Origin: Hyphomicrobiales bacterium
Lineage (GTDB): Bacteria > Pseudomonadota > Alphaproteobacteria > Rhizobiales > Rhizobiaceae
Assembly (NCBI GenBank): GCA_900471815.1
Contig: UICE01000003.1
Location: forward strand, 705,558-769,557
DNA length: 64,000 bases
Direction of reading: 5' to 3'
The first letter of the stretch is position 1. Each line of letters begins with the position of its first letter. This document shows, piece by piece, positions 27,419 to 36,518 of this stretch. Made by a program: the position numbers and the translations under genes. Below the pieces are notes generated by a model. That model was not told the DNA's origin, ran no database searches, and saw nothing but the letters and a program-made list of their open reading frames with translations.

Positions 27419-28450
27419 ATGTATAAATCCGTGATCGAAGCAATTGGAAATACACCGTTAATCCGCCTCAAAAAGGCGTCAGATCTCACCGGTTGCGAGA
27501 TCTACGGAAAAGCCGAATTTCTAAATCCCGGTCAATCGGTCAAGGATCGCGCTGCACTCTACATCATTCGTGATGCGGAAAAACATGGCCAGTTGCGTCC
27601 GGGCGGCGTGATTGTCGAGGGCACCGCGGGCAATACCGGGATCGGCTTGACCATGGTTGCCAAGGCACTCGGTTACCGCACCGTTATTGTCATCCCAGAG
27701 ACGCAGAGCCAGGAAAAGAAGGATGCGCTGCGGCTCCTCGGGGCAGAACTGGTGGAAGTGCCCGCGGTCCCGTACAAGAATCCCAACAATTACGTGAAGG
27801 TTTCTGGCCGTCTTGCGGAACAACTCGCAAAAACCGAACCAAATGGTGCAATATGGGCCAACCAGTTCGATAATGTTGCAAATCGTCAGGCACATGTGGA
27901 AACCACCGCACAGGAAATATGGCGTGATACGGACGGGAAAGTAGATGGTTTTGTTTCCGCTGTTGGGTCGGGGGGCACCTTGGTCGGCGTCGCCATGGGG
28001 CTGAAAGCCAAGAACGAAGCGGTGAAAGTCGCTATTGCCGACCCCCTCGGAGCAGCCCTGTTTTCTTATTATACGACCGGAGAATTTAAATCGGAAGGAA
28101 GCTCGATTACTGAAGGCATCGGGCAAGGCCGTGTAACCGCCAATCTTGAAGGCTTTACTCCAGACTTTTCATATCAAATTCCGGATGCTGAAGCGTTGGA
28201 AATTGTGTTTGATCTGGTGACGGAAGAGGGGCTTTGCCTCGGCGGATCATCCGGCATCAATATCGCCGGTGCTATTCATTTGGCACGTGATCTCGGTCCC
28301 GGACATACAATCGTGACTATCTTGTGCGACTACGGCAATCGTTATCAATCAAAACTTTTCAACCCTGAGTTTCTGCGCTCGAAAGACCTGCCGGTACCGC
28401 TGTGGATGGAGAGAAACATCGATATTTCTGTACCCTTTGCGAGTGAATAA
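27419..28450 (+). CDS. cysK: cysteine synthase family protein (O-acetylserine sulfhydrylase)
   Basis: A 343-residue fold type II PLP enzyme that makes cysteine from O-acetylserine and sulfide. The PLP lysine is K42 in PGQSVKDR. The substrate loop reads EGTAGNTGIGL rather than the TSGNTGIAL of classical CysK, and the chain is about 20 residues longer, so it belongs to a divergent alphaproteobacterial subgroup. PLP phosphate loop AVGSGGTLVG near residue 180. Its stop shares a base with the start of the alaX gene. Confidence 0.88.
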   Translation: MYKSVIEAIGNTPLIRLKKASDLTGCEIYGKAEFLNPGQSVKDRAALYIIRDAEKHGQLRPGGVIVEGTAGNTGIGLTMVAKALGYRTVIVIPETQSQEKKDALRLLGAELVEVPAVPYKNPNNYVKVSGRLAEQLAKTEPNGAIWANQFDNVANRQAHVETTAQEIWRDTDGKVDGFVSAVGSGGTLVGVAMGLKAKNEAVKVAIADPLGAALFSYYTTGEFKSEGSSITEGIGQGRVTANLEGFTPDFSYQIPDAEALEIVFDLVTEEGLCLGGSSGINIAGAIHLARDLGPGHTIVTILCDYGNRYQSKLFNPEFLRSKDLPVPLWMERNIDISVPFASE

Positions 28451-29196
28451 TGGCTTATGACACGACGATCCTTTTTCGCGATGATTCCTATCTGAAAGAG
28501 GCCAATGCCACGGTAATAGCGGTTAACGACCGGGGTGGCATCCTCACAGATCAAACCAATTTTTATGCCACATCCGGTGGGCAACCTGGCGATACAGGTG
28601 TTTTCGTTCGGTCGGATGGTTCTACAATTGTTATCGCCGCAACTGTGACAGGTGAGACAAAAGAAGAAGTCATCCATGTTCCTGCCTCTGATCAGCCTGT
28701 GCCGGATATTGGCGAAAAACTGTTGCTTCGCATTGATTGGGAGCGACGTTACAAATTGATGCGCATGCATGCAGCATGTCATCTGCTGAGCGTTGTTTGC
28801 CCGTATCCGATCACCGGCGCGGCCGTCAGCGAAGAAGACAGCCGGGTTGATTTTGACCTGCCTGACGCAGGTGTTACCAAGGAAAGTGCGACTGCAAAAT
28901 TGATGGAATTGGTCAATGCCAATCATCCCATTTTTACTCGCTGGATCACCGACGAGGAACTCGCTGGAAATCCCGGGCTGATCAAGTCGAAAAATGTCCG
29001 TCCACCCACGGGAACGGGGCGTATCAGGCTCGTTTGTATCGGTGAAAATGCTGCCATAGATTCCCAACCTTGTGGTGGAACTCACGTCGCAACGACCGGC
29101 GAAATCGGGCAAATCCACATTGGAAAAATAGAAAAGAAGGGTAAGGAAAACCGGCGGTTTCGTATCCGTTTTGGCGCTTTGCCCGAAGGAGAATGA
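28450..29196 (+). CDS. AlaX-type alanyl-tRNA editing protein
   Basis: A 248-residue free-standing editing domain that hydrolyses mischarged Ser- or Gly-tRNA(Ala). Zinc ligands are visible as H-x3-H in MHAACH (about residue 105) and C-x3-H in CGGTH (about residue 204). The TNFYATSGGQPGDTG stretch is the AlaRS/AlaX glycine-rich region. Its length fits the AlaX-M type. The ATG overlaps the cysK stop by one base, so the two are co-translated. Confidence 0.92.
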   Translation: MAYDTTILFRDDSYLKEANATVIAVNDRGGILTDQTNFYATSGGQPGDTGVFVRSDGSTIVIAATVTGETKEEVIHVPASDQPVPDIGEKLLLRIDWERRYKLMRMHAACHLLSVVCPYPITGAAVSEEDSRVDFDLPDAGVTKESATAKLMELVNANHPIFTRWITDEELAGNPGLIKSKNVRPPTGTGRIRLVCIGENAAIDSQPCGGTHVATTGEIGQIHIGKIEKKGKENRRFRIRFGALPEGE

Positions 29197-29197
29197 G

Positions 29198-30049
29198 ATG
29201 AGCGACAAAAGCGCTTTTGTAGTGTCACCGGATTGGCTTCAGGAAAGGTTGGGACAACCTGGCCTGAGTATCATCGACGGTTCTTGGTATCTTCCGTTCC
29301 AGAATCGTGATCCCAAGGCAGAGTATGATGCGGGACATATTCCGGGCGCTGTCTTTTTCGATCATGATAAAATGGCTGATCCTGACTCCAACTTGCCGCA
29401 CACATTTCCAAAGCCTGAAACCTTCGCTGCTGCTATTGGCAGCATGGGCATTACCAATAATGACACCATCGTGGTCTATGATGGGCCTGGAGTGTTTACG
29501 TCACCCAGGGTCTGGTGGATGTTGCGCATCATGGGCGCAAAAAAAGTATTCGTTCTTGATGGTGGTTTTGACAATTGGAAAAAGGCGGGCAGGCCAGTTA
29601 CCGATGAGGTGACAAAGATAGCGCCGTCGGCATTTGTGGCAGATTTCGATGCCGCGAAGATCGCAAGTTTCGACGATATGCACGAGATCGTCCAGGAGGG
29701 CACGAGGCAGATAGCCGATGCCCGGGCCGCTGCGCGCTTTACCGGAGTTCAGGCGGAGCCACGGGCGGGATTGCGATCCGGCCATATGCCAAATGCACGC
29801 AATGTTCCCTCGTCAGTTCTGGTCGATAATGGATACTTAAAAGATATCAATGGGTTAAAGCAAGTGCTCGATGATGCGGGTGTTGATCTGTCGCGCCCCA
29901 TCGTGACCACCTGCGGCTCAGGTATTACCGCTGCTGTCATTACGCTTGCGCTCGAATCTTTAGGGCACGAGAATAACGTGCTTTATGACGGGTCATGGAC
30001 GGAATGGGGCGGTGCCAAGGATACTCCCGTAGCCACCGGCGAAGCTTAA
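29198..30049 (+). CDS. sseA: 3-mercaptopyruvate sulfurtransferase (two rhodanese domains)
   Basis: A 283-residue protein with two rhodanese domains (about 8-125 and 155-275). The catalytic cysteine is C239 in TTCGSGITA, the CGSG(V/I)TA form of mercaptopyruvate sulfurtransferases. GAAGGAG precedes the ATG at 29198; an ATG at 29171 inside alaX is not preferred. It moves sulfur from 3-mercaptopyruvate, so its place after cysteine synthase makes metabolic sense. Confidence 0.93.
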   Translation: MSDKSAFVVSPDWLQERLGQPGLSIIDGSWYLPFQNRDPKAEYDAGHIPGAVFFDHDKMADPDSNLPHTFPKPETFAAAIGSMGITNNDTIVVYDGPGVFTSPRVWWMLRIMGAKKVFVLDGGFDNWKKAGRPVTDEVTKIAPSAFVADFDAAKIASFDDMHEIVQEGTRQIADARAAARFTGVQAEPRAGLRSGHMPNARNVPSSVLVDNGYLKDINGLKQVLDDAGVDLSRPIVTTCGSGITAAVITLALESLGHENNVLYDGSWTEWGGAKDTPVATGEA

Positions 30050-30051
30050 CA

Positions 30052-30570
30052 ATGCCTACGCTCAAGACACGCGTTACCCATCTCGAAATGACGGATCGCC
30101 CAACCGCTGCGATCCCGACGCCAGCCAGCTACAAGCTGGCAATTATGCGGGCAACGAAGATCTCGCTGCCCTTCTATCGATTTTTGTATGAACAAGTGGG
30201 CAAGCCACACCATTGGTCAGTCCACCGCAAGCTTGATGACGAAGCGCTTTCTGCAATCATCCATCGAGACAATGTCGAGATCCATGTTCTGTATGTTGAA
30301 GGTTCCCCTGCGGGGTTTTTCGAGCTGGTACTAGATCAGGAGCGGGGTGTCGCTGAAATTCTCTATTTTGGCCTCGTAGCAGAGTTTCAAGGGCTTGGAC
30401 TTGCGAAGTTCTTCCTGAATGAAGCCATCTCCACAGCTTGGATGAGCAGCCCGCAGAAGGTGATTATCGAAACAAATACGCTTGATAGTCCACGAGCGTT
30501 GCAAATGTATCAAAAAATGGGGTTCAGGCCAGTGAGCTTTGCTGAGGCTGAAATCGAAACCTGGGATTGA
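30052..30570 (+). CDS. GNAT-family N-acetyltransferase
   Basis: A 172-residue acetyltransferase. The acetyl-CoA site is LVAEFQGLGLAKFFLNEA (about 110-127, Q-x-x-G-L-G form), followed by ETNTLDSPRALQMYQKMGF, the normal GNAT end. ATG at 30052 is two bases after the sseA stop, so it is the last gene of the cysK unit. The acceptor substrate is not readable. Confidence 0.88.
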   Translation: MPTLKTRVTHLEMTDRPTAAIPTPASYKLAIMRATKISLPFYRFLYEQVGKPHHWSVHRKLDDEALSAIIHRDNVEIHVLYVEGSPAGFFELVLDQERGVAEILYFGLVAEFQGLGLAKFFLNEAISTAWMSSPQKVIIETNTLDSPRALQMYQKMGFRPVSFAEAEIETWD

Positions 30571-30650
30571 TTGCATATTCTGCCGCGAGCATGAATCGGG
30601 TGGTTTGACGCTAATCTAATGTGTTTTCTTTGGCATCAAAGGAGACAGTT

Positions 30651-31124
30651 ATGATCACAATTCGATTTATTGCAATGACGACAACAATGGCGCGGCACTA
30701 TCAAGCCGGTGGTGCCGACGCCAATGGCCAAAAGCCTGAAACCCACCTATCGGATGGGGACGGAGTGCCTTGCAGGCATTGTTTGCATAATGTGAGGGCC
30801 GGCGACAAATATCTCATCCTTTCGCATCGGCCGTTTCCTTCGCCGCAACCCTATGCGGAAACTGGGCCGATATTTCTGCATGCGGATGAATGCGAGCGAT
30901 ATGCGCAGACAGATCAGCTGCCTGAAATGTTCAATAGAAGCAGTGACTTCATCCTTCGCGGCTATTCTTGTCAGGACCGGATTGTTTACGGCACCGGCGG
31001 AGTAGTCAAAACTGGCGGGATCGCTGATCGGGCTGCGGAATTATTGAAACGGGACGATGTCGCCTATGTTCATATGCGCTCGGCGAGAAATAACTGCTTC
31101 CAGTGCCGGATAGAAATGGCATGA
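30651..31124 (+). CDS. DUF1203 protein
   Basis: A 157-residue protein of the DUF1203 family, recognised by CRHCLHNVRAGDKYLILSHR, then FPSPQPYAETGPIFLHADEC and the C-terminal HMRSARNNCFQCRI. It has several cysteines (CRHC, CFQC) that could bind metal. AAAGGAG lies eight bases before the ATG at 30651; the frame's earlier ATG at 30621 lacks a ribosome site. Function unknown. Confidence 0.88.
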   Translation: MITIRFIAMTTTMARHYQAGGADANGQKPETHLSDGDGVPCRHCLHNVRAGDKYLILSHRPFPSPQPYAETGPIFLHADECERYAQTDQLPEMFNRSSDFILRGYSCQDRIVYGTGGVVKTGGIADRAAELLKRDDVAYVHMRSARNNCFQCRIEMA

Positions 31125-31153
31125 AAAATCCCGGGTCACTGACCCGGGATTTT
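31125..31153. terminator. bidirectional terminator between DUF1203 gene and ald
   Basis: AAAATCCCGGGTCA (31125-31138) and TGACCCGGGATTTT (31140-31153) form a perfect inverted repeat, with a GC core, A-run on one side and T-run on the other. It can end both converging transcripts. Confidence 0.9.
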
Positions 31154-31170
31154 CATTATAATCAATAAAA

Positions 31171-32286
31171 TCAAGCTGCTAGAACGGCTTTTGCTTCGAA
31201 CATTTCAAGACCGAGTGCCTCGGCAACAGCACTGTTTGTAATGCGGCCCTTATGCACGTTCAAACCATTGCGCAGGTGCGGGTTGTCGATCAAAGCCTTG
31301 ACGCCACGATCAGCCAATTGCAGTCCATATTGCAGGGTCGCATTGTTGAGCGCGTGGGCAGAAGTCACGGGAACTGCACCCGGCATGTTGGCGACGCAAT
31401 AATGGATGACGCCATCCACTTCGTAAGTTGGCTCGGAATGTGTAGTGGCATGGGAGGTTTCAAAGCAGCCGCCCTGATCAATGGCAACGTCAACGATAAC
31501 AGCACCTTTTTTCATGCCGGAAAGCATTTCGCGGGTTACCAGTTTGGGCGCAGCAGCGCCCGGAATGAGAACGGCGCCAACGACGATATCGGCAGAAAAC
31601 ACTTCTTCATCAAGGGCTTCGATGGTGGAGTAGCGTGTATGGATACGCCCGCGGAACAGATCGTCGAGCTGACGCAGGCGGGGAATCGAGCGATCCAGAA
31701 TTGTAACGTCTGCACCAAGTCCAGCAGCCATTTGCGCTGCATTGATACCGACAACACCTCCGCCAATGATGGTAACTTTGCCGGGCAGAACGCCGGGAAC
31801 ACCGCCGAGAAGTATACCGCGACCGCCATTTGCTTTCTGCAAAGCAGTAGCGCCAGCCTGAATGGCAAGGCGGCCAGCAACTTCTGACATAGGTGCAAGC
31901 AGCGGCAAACCACCACGCTCGTCTGTCACAGTTTCATAAGCAATAGCCGTCACACCGGAACTAAGAAGACCTTTGGTTTGCTCGGGGTCGGGAGCAAGGT
32001 GAAGATAAGTATAAAGAAGCTGACCTTCACGAAGCTGACTCCATTCGGATGGCTGTGGCTCTTTAACCTTTACGATCATGTCAGACTGCTGAAATACTTC
32101 TTCTGCAGTCTTTACTACTTTGGCACCGGCGGCCTGATAGGCTCCATCATCTGCGCCAATTCCTGTACCAGCTCCGGACTGGATTATGACCTGATGGCCA
32201 TGGGCAACATATTCGCGTACGGCACCCGGAGTCAGGCCGACGCGATATTCATGGTTTTTAATTTCCTTAGGGCAACCAACGCGCAT
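31171..32286 (-). CDS. ald: alanine dehydrogenase
   Basis: Converts L-alanine and NAD to pyruvate, ammonium and NADH. It is 371 residues, the family length. Seen are [14 protein letters not shown] (about residues 6-19), the substrate lysine in MIVKVKEPQ (about 75), YLHLA (about 95), and the NAD loop [13 protein letters not shown] (about 175). The divergent Lrp-type gene across 149 bases is the usual regulator arrangement. Confidence 0.96.
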   Translation of the reverse strand: MRVGCPKEIKNHEYRVGLTPGAVREYVAHGHQVIIQSGAGTGIGADDGAYQAAGAKVVKTAEEVFQQSDMIVKVKEPQPSEWSQLREGQLLYTYLHLAPDPEQTKGLLSSGVTAIAYETVTDERGGLPLLAPMSEVAGRLAIQAGATALQKANGGRGILLGGVPGVLPGKVTIIGGGVVGINAAQMAAGLGADVTILDRSIPRLRQLDDLFRGRIHTRYSTIEALDEEVFSADIVVGAVLIPGAAAPKLVTREMLSGMKKGAVIVDVAIDQGGCFETSHATTHSEPTYEVDGVIHYCVANMPGAVPVTSAHALNNATLQYGLQLADRGVKALIDNPHLRNGLNVHKGRITNSAVAEALGLEMFEAKAVLAA

Positions 32287-32435
32287 AATGCCTCCTCATT
32301 GTTCTGCTTTGCTTATTGGGGAGCAATATAACACCACATCTCCCATCGCATGTCCTTGCCAAATGGCCTCGACGGTTGGTGGTTATTCGCGTATTCTTGC
32401 GTAGTAATTGCTATAAGTAATGGATTATTCGAACA

Positions 32436-32927
32436 ATGTCGCTGGACAGGATTGATATCGCTATACTTGATAATTTGCAGAAAGACGGACGCATGTCGAA
32501 TGCGACGTTGGCGGAAAAAATTGGCCTGTCGCAATCTGCCTGTTCGCGGCGCTTGGACATACTGGAAAAGTCCGGCGTTATTCGTGGATATCATGCACGT
32601 TTATCCAACAAATTGCTCGGTCATCCCGTCACGGTAATCGTCAATATTTCGCTTTCTGGACAGGCGGATAATCAACTTCGCGAATTCGAGACTGCAGTGC
32701 GGCGATGTCCGAATGTCCTGGTTTGCTATCTCATGTCAGGTGAATACGATTATCTGCTTCGTATTGCTGCGAAAGACCTTGAAGATTATGAGCGTATTCA
32801 TAAATTTTGGCTCTCGGCCATGCCGCATGTCACCAAAATCAACTCATCTTTTGCTCTTCGTGAAGTCGCGGACCGAACCGGATTGGGAGTGGAGACGGGC
32901 TTGATAGAAATCTCATCGAACCCGTAA
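32436..32927 (+). CDS. Lrp/AsnC-family regulator, probably of ald
   Basis: A 163-residue regulator with an AsnC-type helix-turn-helix (about residues 4-50: ILDNLQKDGRMSNATLAEKI, SQSACSRRLDILEKSGVI) and a C-terminal RAM ligand domain (about 65-150). Proteins like this (AldR, PutR type) sense alanine or other amino acids and activate the divergent ald gene; this is inferred from position. The 149-base gap holds both promoters. Confidence 0.9.
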   Translation: MSLDRIDIAILDNLQKDGRMSNATLAEKIGLSQSACSRRLDILEKSGVIRGYHARLSNKLLGHPVTVIVNISLSGQADNQLREFETAVRRCPNVLVCYLMSGEYDYLLRIAAKDLEDYERIHKFWLSAMPHVTKINSSFALREVADRTGLGVETGLIEISSNP

Positions 32928-33087
32928 CTCGCGTCATCACAACCATTTTTCTCTCCATGGTTGAAAATCTTCGGCAAAAATCGGAGGTTTTTCGGCAAAA
33001 GTTGCGGAAATTTCTGTGTTGGAGATGATTATTCGTCAAAACTCCCTCAAGATTCCATTGTTCCTGACCGTGGTGGTCCAAGAGGGC

Positions 33088-33447
33088 TTAAATTGACGTA
33101 ATCGACTTTTTGAGTTTGGCAGGAGCCTTTGTGTGCCAAGCCAGTTTTATCCGATGGCTGAGCTCTTCGTCGGAAATGGCATCAAGGTGAATTAGTATAT
33201 ATGGCCATCCCTTATAATGGTCGGTCTCGAAATAGATGCTGGGTGCACTTTCCATAAGGAGAGGCTTTTCCTCCAGCGGACAATAAATTGCAAAGCTCGA
33301 TTCATCCTTCAAGCGCCCCATGAATGAGGTTTTGACCTTCAACGAGGGCGTGCCGTGAGTTGTGCTTTTTATGAGCTCTGGTAAATGCAGGGCATCAGCC
33401 AGTTTCCAGATACGCTCAAACGCACGCTCGAGATTTTCGTCGGTCAC
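33088..33447 (-). CDS. MmcQ/YjbR family protein
   Basis: A 119-residue protein with the YjbR fold pattern: ERIWKLADALHLPELIKSTT, GTPSLKVKTSFMGRL, and the C-terminal SDEELSHRIKLAWHTKAPAK. Function of the family is not settled (DNA binding has been suggested). The start is GTG at 33447 and overlaps the cfa stop as GTGA, so it is coupled to cfa. Confidence 0.88.
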   Translation of the reverse strand: MTDENLERAFERIWKLADALHLPELIKSTTHGTPSLKVKTSFMGRLKDESSFAIYCPLEEKPLLMESAPSIYFETDHYKGWPYILIHLDAISDEELSHRIKLAWHTKAPAKLKKSITSI

Positions 33448-34706
33448 GATTTATAGAAGACCTGGCGTACATCGATATATTCGGAGCGGAAGCCTGCCTC
33501 GCAATAGAACAGGTAAAATTCCCAAAGCTTTTTGAAACGACCGTCAAAGCCGAGATGGCGCAGCCGATCCCATGATCCCCAGAAACGCTCCCGCCACTCA
33601 GCTAAAGTTCGGGCGTAATCCTGCGGGAAGATATTTTCGCGGTACATGTCGAGGCCAAAGTCCTTGCCGAGACTTTTCAGCTTTGTGGGCGTTGGCAGCA
33701 TACCGCCCGGAAAAACATAACGCTGGATGAAATCCGGACGCTTACGGTAGCGCTCAAAGGATTTGTCATTGATGGTAATGATCTGAAGTCCAGCGCTGCC
33801 ACCGGGATTCAAGCAATCCTTGACCTTTGAAAAGAATACGGGCCAGTATTTTTCGCCGACCGCCTCAAACATTTCTATAGAAGCAATGTGATCATACTTG
33901 CCGGTCTCATCGCGATAGTCCTGAAATCGGATATCAACCTTTTCGGAAAGACCGGCTCGTTGAATGCGTTGGCTTGCATAATCGAATTGCTCGCGGCTGA
34001 TTGTTAGACCGGTGATCTTGGCTCCAATTTCGCGGGCGGCAAATTCGGCAAAACCACCCCAGCCGCAACCGATCTCCAAAACGCGCGAATCAGCAGTGAT
34101 TCCAATATTGCGGGCGAGGGCGCTGTACTTTGCCGTTTGGGCGCTCTCCAGATCGTTTGCGCCTTCAGCAAACAAGGCGGATGAATAGGTCATGGTGGGA
34201 TCCAGCCACTCACGGTAGAAGGCGTTGCCGAGATCGTAATGGGCAGAGATATTCTTGCGCGAACGGCTTCGGGTATTTTCGTTTAGCCAGTGACGTAAGC
34301 GCTGCACCGTATTGACGAACCAGCTTGAACCGCCGGCAATGTCTTCGCCAACCTGTTCATTGACAACAAAAAGTTCAAGAAAAGTGGTGACATCAGGACT
34401 GTCCCAATCGCCGTCCATATAGGATTCGGCAACCCCAATTGTTCCGCTGGATAGAGCGCGGCGGGGCAGGTTCCAATTGTGCAGAACCAACGAAGCATCA
34501 GGACCTGTCTGTTTGCCGCCTACCTTGAATATCTGCTTGTCGGGCGTTGTTATGGTCAATGTACCACGGGGCAGATGGACCGCAGCCCGCAGTGCAGCCT
34601 GTACTTTTAACGGGAATCCCTTCAAAGCCGCGCCGACATTTTCCGGTGTCAGCAACTTCAATTGGGCTAGACTATCGGTGGAAAGGGTCTTTTTAATATT
34701 GGTCAT
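33444..34706 (-). CDS. cfa: cyclopropane-fatty-acyl-phospholipid synthase family protein
   Basis: A SAM-dependent enzyme that adds a methylene bridge to unsaturated acyl chains in membrane lipids. It is 420 residues from ATG at 34706; a TTG at 34754 would add 16. The N-terminal lipid-binding domain (SYMDGDWDSPDVTTFLELF) is followed by the SAM site VLEIGCGWGGFAEFAA (about 197-212) and the CFA core IFPGG-like VFPGGMLPT and SIEMFEAVGEKY. Such lipids protect stationary-phase and acid-stressed cells. Confidence 0.93.
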   Translation of the reverse strand: MTNIKKTLSTDSLAQLKLLTPENVGAALKGFPLKVQAALRAAVHLPRGTLTITTPDKQIFKVGGKQTGPDASLVLHNWNLPRRALSSGTIGVAESYMDGDWDSPDVTTFLELFVVNEQVGEDIAGGSSWFVNTVQRLRHWLNENTRSRSRKNISAHYDLGNAFYREWLDPTMTYSSALFAEGANDLESAQTAKYSALARNIGITADSRVLEIGCGWGGFAEFAAREIGAKITGLTISREQFDYASQRIQRAGLSEKVDIRFQDYRDETGKYDHIASIEMFEAVGEKYWPVFFSKVKDCLNPGGSAGLQIITINDKSFERYRKRPDFIQRYVFPGGMLPTPTKLKSLGKDFGLDMYRENIFPQDYARTLAEWRERFWGSWDRLRHLGFDGRFKKLWEFYLFYCEAGFRSEYIDVRQVFYKS

Positions 34707-35269
34707 CGGTCCAGACTTTCCGTTCGCTGACTTAATATTTCCCCCAAAGGACAATAGTTCAAGAGATTTTTCTCATCGTAGCTTGCGCACGATGATTGCA
34801 TTTCTCTGATCGGCAACTCTCAGCCTAGGACAAGGACTATGGGTGTCGGGCAAGCTGCACCAGGCAAAAGGGTTGGCTTCCAGCGTAGACCATTTGGCCT
34901 TCGAAAATAGACAAAAAACGACAAAAATACATGAAGTTTAGACAGGAAGCGTCAATTGTATACATATGCGTGTGATAAGTAACATCTGTACATGCCATGA
35001 TTCTGTTAAGCATTTACGGCAATTTGGTTTTTATATGTGCAGTAAGTATTTAAAAATTTACGGAAGTTTTTTGCTCCAGTCTGTAAATTATGAAACTATC
35101 ATTTGCAAATAAATGTCTGATAAACAACATCAATAACCAATATTATCAATTCTGGCTTTCCGCTAAGTAAAATTAAAGGTATAAGAATTATCGTAATGGA
35201 ATGTGGTCCGGGGGATCAGTTCGTGAAAACTGCAGGTTGTATTTTTTAATACGATCATGAGGAGGATGA
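34707..35269. other. 563-base AT-rich gap before the fimbrial operon
   Basis: No gene is visible. From about 34900 to 35200 the sequence is markedly richer in A and T than both flanks, with many short A/T runs. A short hairpin GTATTTTTTAATAC lies near 35236-35250, and AGGAGG at 35259-35264 serves the first fimbrial gene. The operon promoter and possible regulator sites must lie here. Confidence 0.6.
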
Positions 35270-35776
35270 ATGAGTTCTGGGAATCGAGTAAACCAAGTCG
35301 TTGCGGCATCGATTTTTGCTGCGCTTGGGTTCAGCGCTCCAGCGGTTGCCGCTGTGGCGAACGGCAATCTTGGAGTGCAGATTCAGATAACGGCGGAATG
35401 CCGTGTCGTCTCAGCCAGTACGCTGGACTTCGGCTCTCACGGTCTTCTCGTAGCAAATGTTGATTCGAGCAGCGTCCTCACGGTTCAATGCACCAATGGC
35501 ACACCTTATACAGTCGGGCTCGGCCTTGGCGCGGGTTCAGGTGCTACATTGGCATCACGCAAAATGACGGGTCCAGCCGGAGCAACCGTTAATTACTCGC
35601 TTTATAAGGATGCGGCCTATACCACGCTCTGGGGCAATGCGGTGCCGGCAGATCTGGTTTCAGGTACGGGGAATGGTGCGAGCCAAGCCATAACGGTCTA
35701 TGGCCGTGTGACGGCTCAAACGACACCGGCCATCGGAACATACACCGATACAGTCGCGATCGAAGTTACCTACTGA
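35270..35776 (+). CDS. spore coat U domain fimbrial subunit, CsuA/B-like
   Basis: A 168-residue exported subunit of an archaic chaperone-usher pilus. It has a signal peptide (VAASIFAALGFSAPAVAA, cut near residue 28), then one SCPU domain with CRVVSASTLDFGSHGLL and the C-terminal GTYTDTVAIEVTY strand, typical of Csu pilins. Two cysteines (about residues 44 and 75) probably form the domain disulfide. AGGAGG is five bases before the ATG. Probably the main shaft subunit. Confidence 0.9.
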   Translation: MSSGNRVNQVVAASIFAALGFSAPAVAAVANGNLGVQIQITAECRVVSASTLDFGSHGLLVANVDSSSVLTVQCTNGTPYTVGLGLGAGSGATLASRKMTGPAGATVNYSLYKDAAYTTLWGNAVPADLVSGTGNGASQAITVYGRVTAQTTPAIGTYTDTVAIEVTY

Positions 35777-35798
35777 CCTTTTCACAAAGGAGAACAAA

Positions 35799-36518
35799 GT
35801 GCGATCCATGCTTTACAGCATTGGCGTCATGAGCCTCTGTGTGCTTTTTTCTGGCCCACTCCATGCCGCTTCACTGCGTGTTTCCCCGACAAACATTGAT
35901 TTGGTTGCGCCGGGCAGCGCGGGTGTATTGACGCTCACCAATGAGGCCAAACGGCCTATCAATGTGCAGATACGTATTTTCCGCTGGACACAGGCCAATG
36001 GCGTGGAGCGGCTTGAGCCGACGAATGATGTTGTGGTCAGTCCGCCTTCAACAAAACTCACCGGCGGCAAGGACTATGCTGTTCGTGTTGTCCGTGTTTC
36101 GAAACAGCCTGTTGCCGCAGAGGAAAGCTACAGGGTTGTTGTTGATGAACTGCCCGACCCATCGCGCAAGCAAGGGGGCACGGTGACTTTGGTGGTGCGA
36201 TATTCGATCCCGGTATTCTTCAGAGGCCAGGATGCGTCTCCGCCAAAGGTCGCATGGGGTGTTGCAAAAACAAAAGGATCGCTGATGCTGACCGCCCGAA
36301 ATACGGGTGATACGCGACTTCGATTGGCCGAAGTGCAATTGTCACAAGGCGGACGTGTCCTTGGCACGCGCGGGGGGCTCGTTGGATATGTCCTTGGCGG
36401 CGCCAGCATGCAATGGCCCATTGGCGCAAGCAAATCAATCTCATCCGGTCGGGTAGCGCTTAAGGCTCTCAGCGACGCCGGACCTGTCAATGCAGATGTT
36501 GCGATCAGCGGCCGCTAA
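35799..36518 (+). CDS. periplasmic pilus chaperone, CsuC-like
   Basis: A 239-residue chaperone with a signal peptide (about 1-24) and two Ig-like domains. SLRVSPTNIDLVAPGSAGVL opens the PapD-type N-domain; FRWTQANGVERLEPTNDVVVSPP is the archaic-type G1/F1 region. It caps subunits by donor-strand complementation before they reach the usher. The start is GTG at 35799, with AAAGGAG eight bases before it. Confidence 0.9.
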   Translation: MRSMLYSIGVMSLCVLFSGPLHAASLRVSPTNIDLVAPGSAGVLTLTNEAKRPINVQIRIFRWTQANGVERLEPTNDVVVSPPSTKLTGGKDYAVRVVRVSKQPVAAEESYRVVVDELPDPSRKQGGTVTLVVRYSIPVFFRGQDASPPKVAWGVAKTKGSLMLTARNTGDTRLRLAEVQLSQGGRVLGTRGGLVGYVLGGASMQWPIGASKSISSGRVALKALSDAGPVNADVAISGR

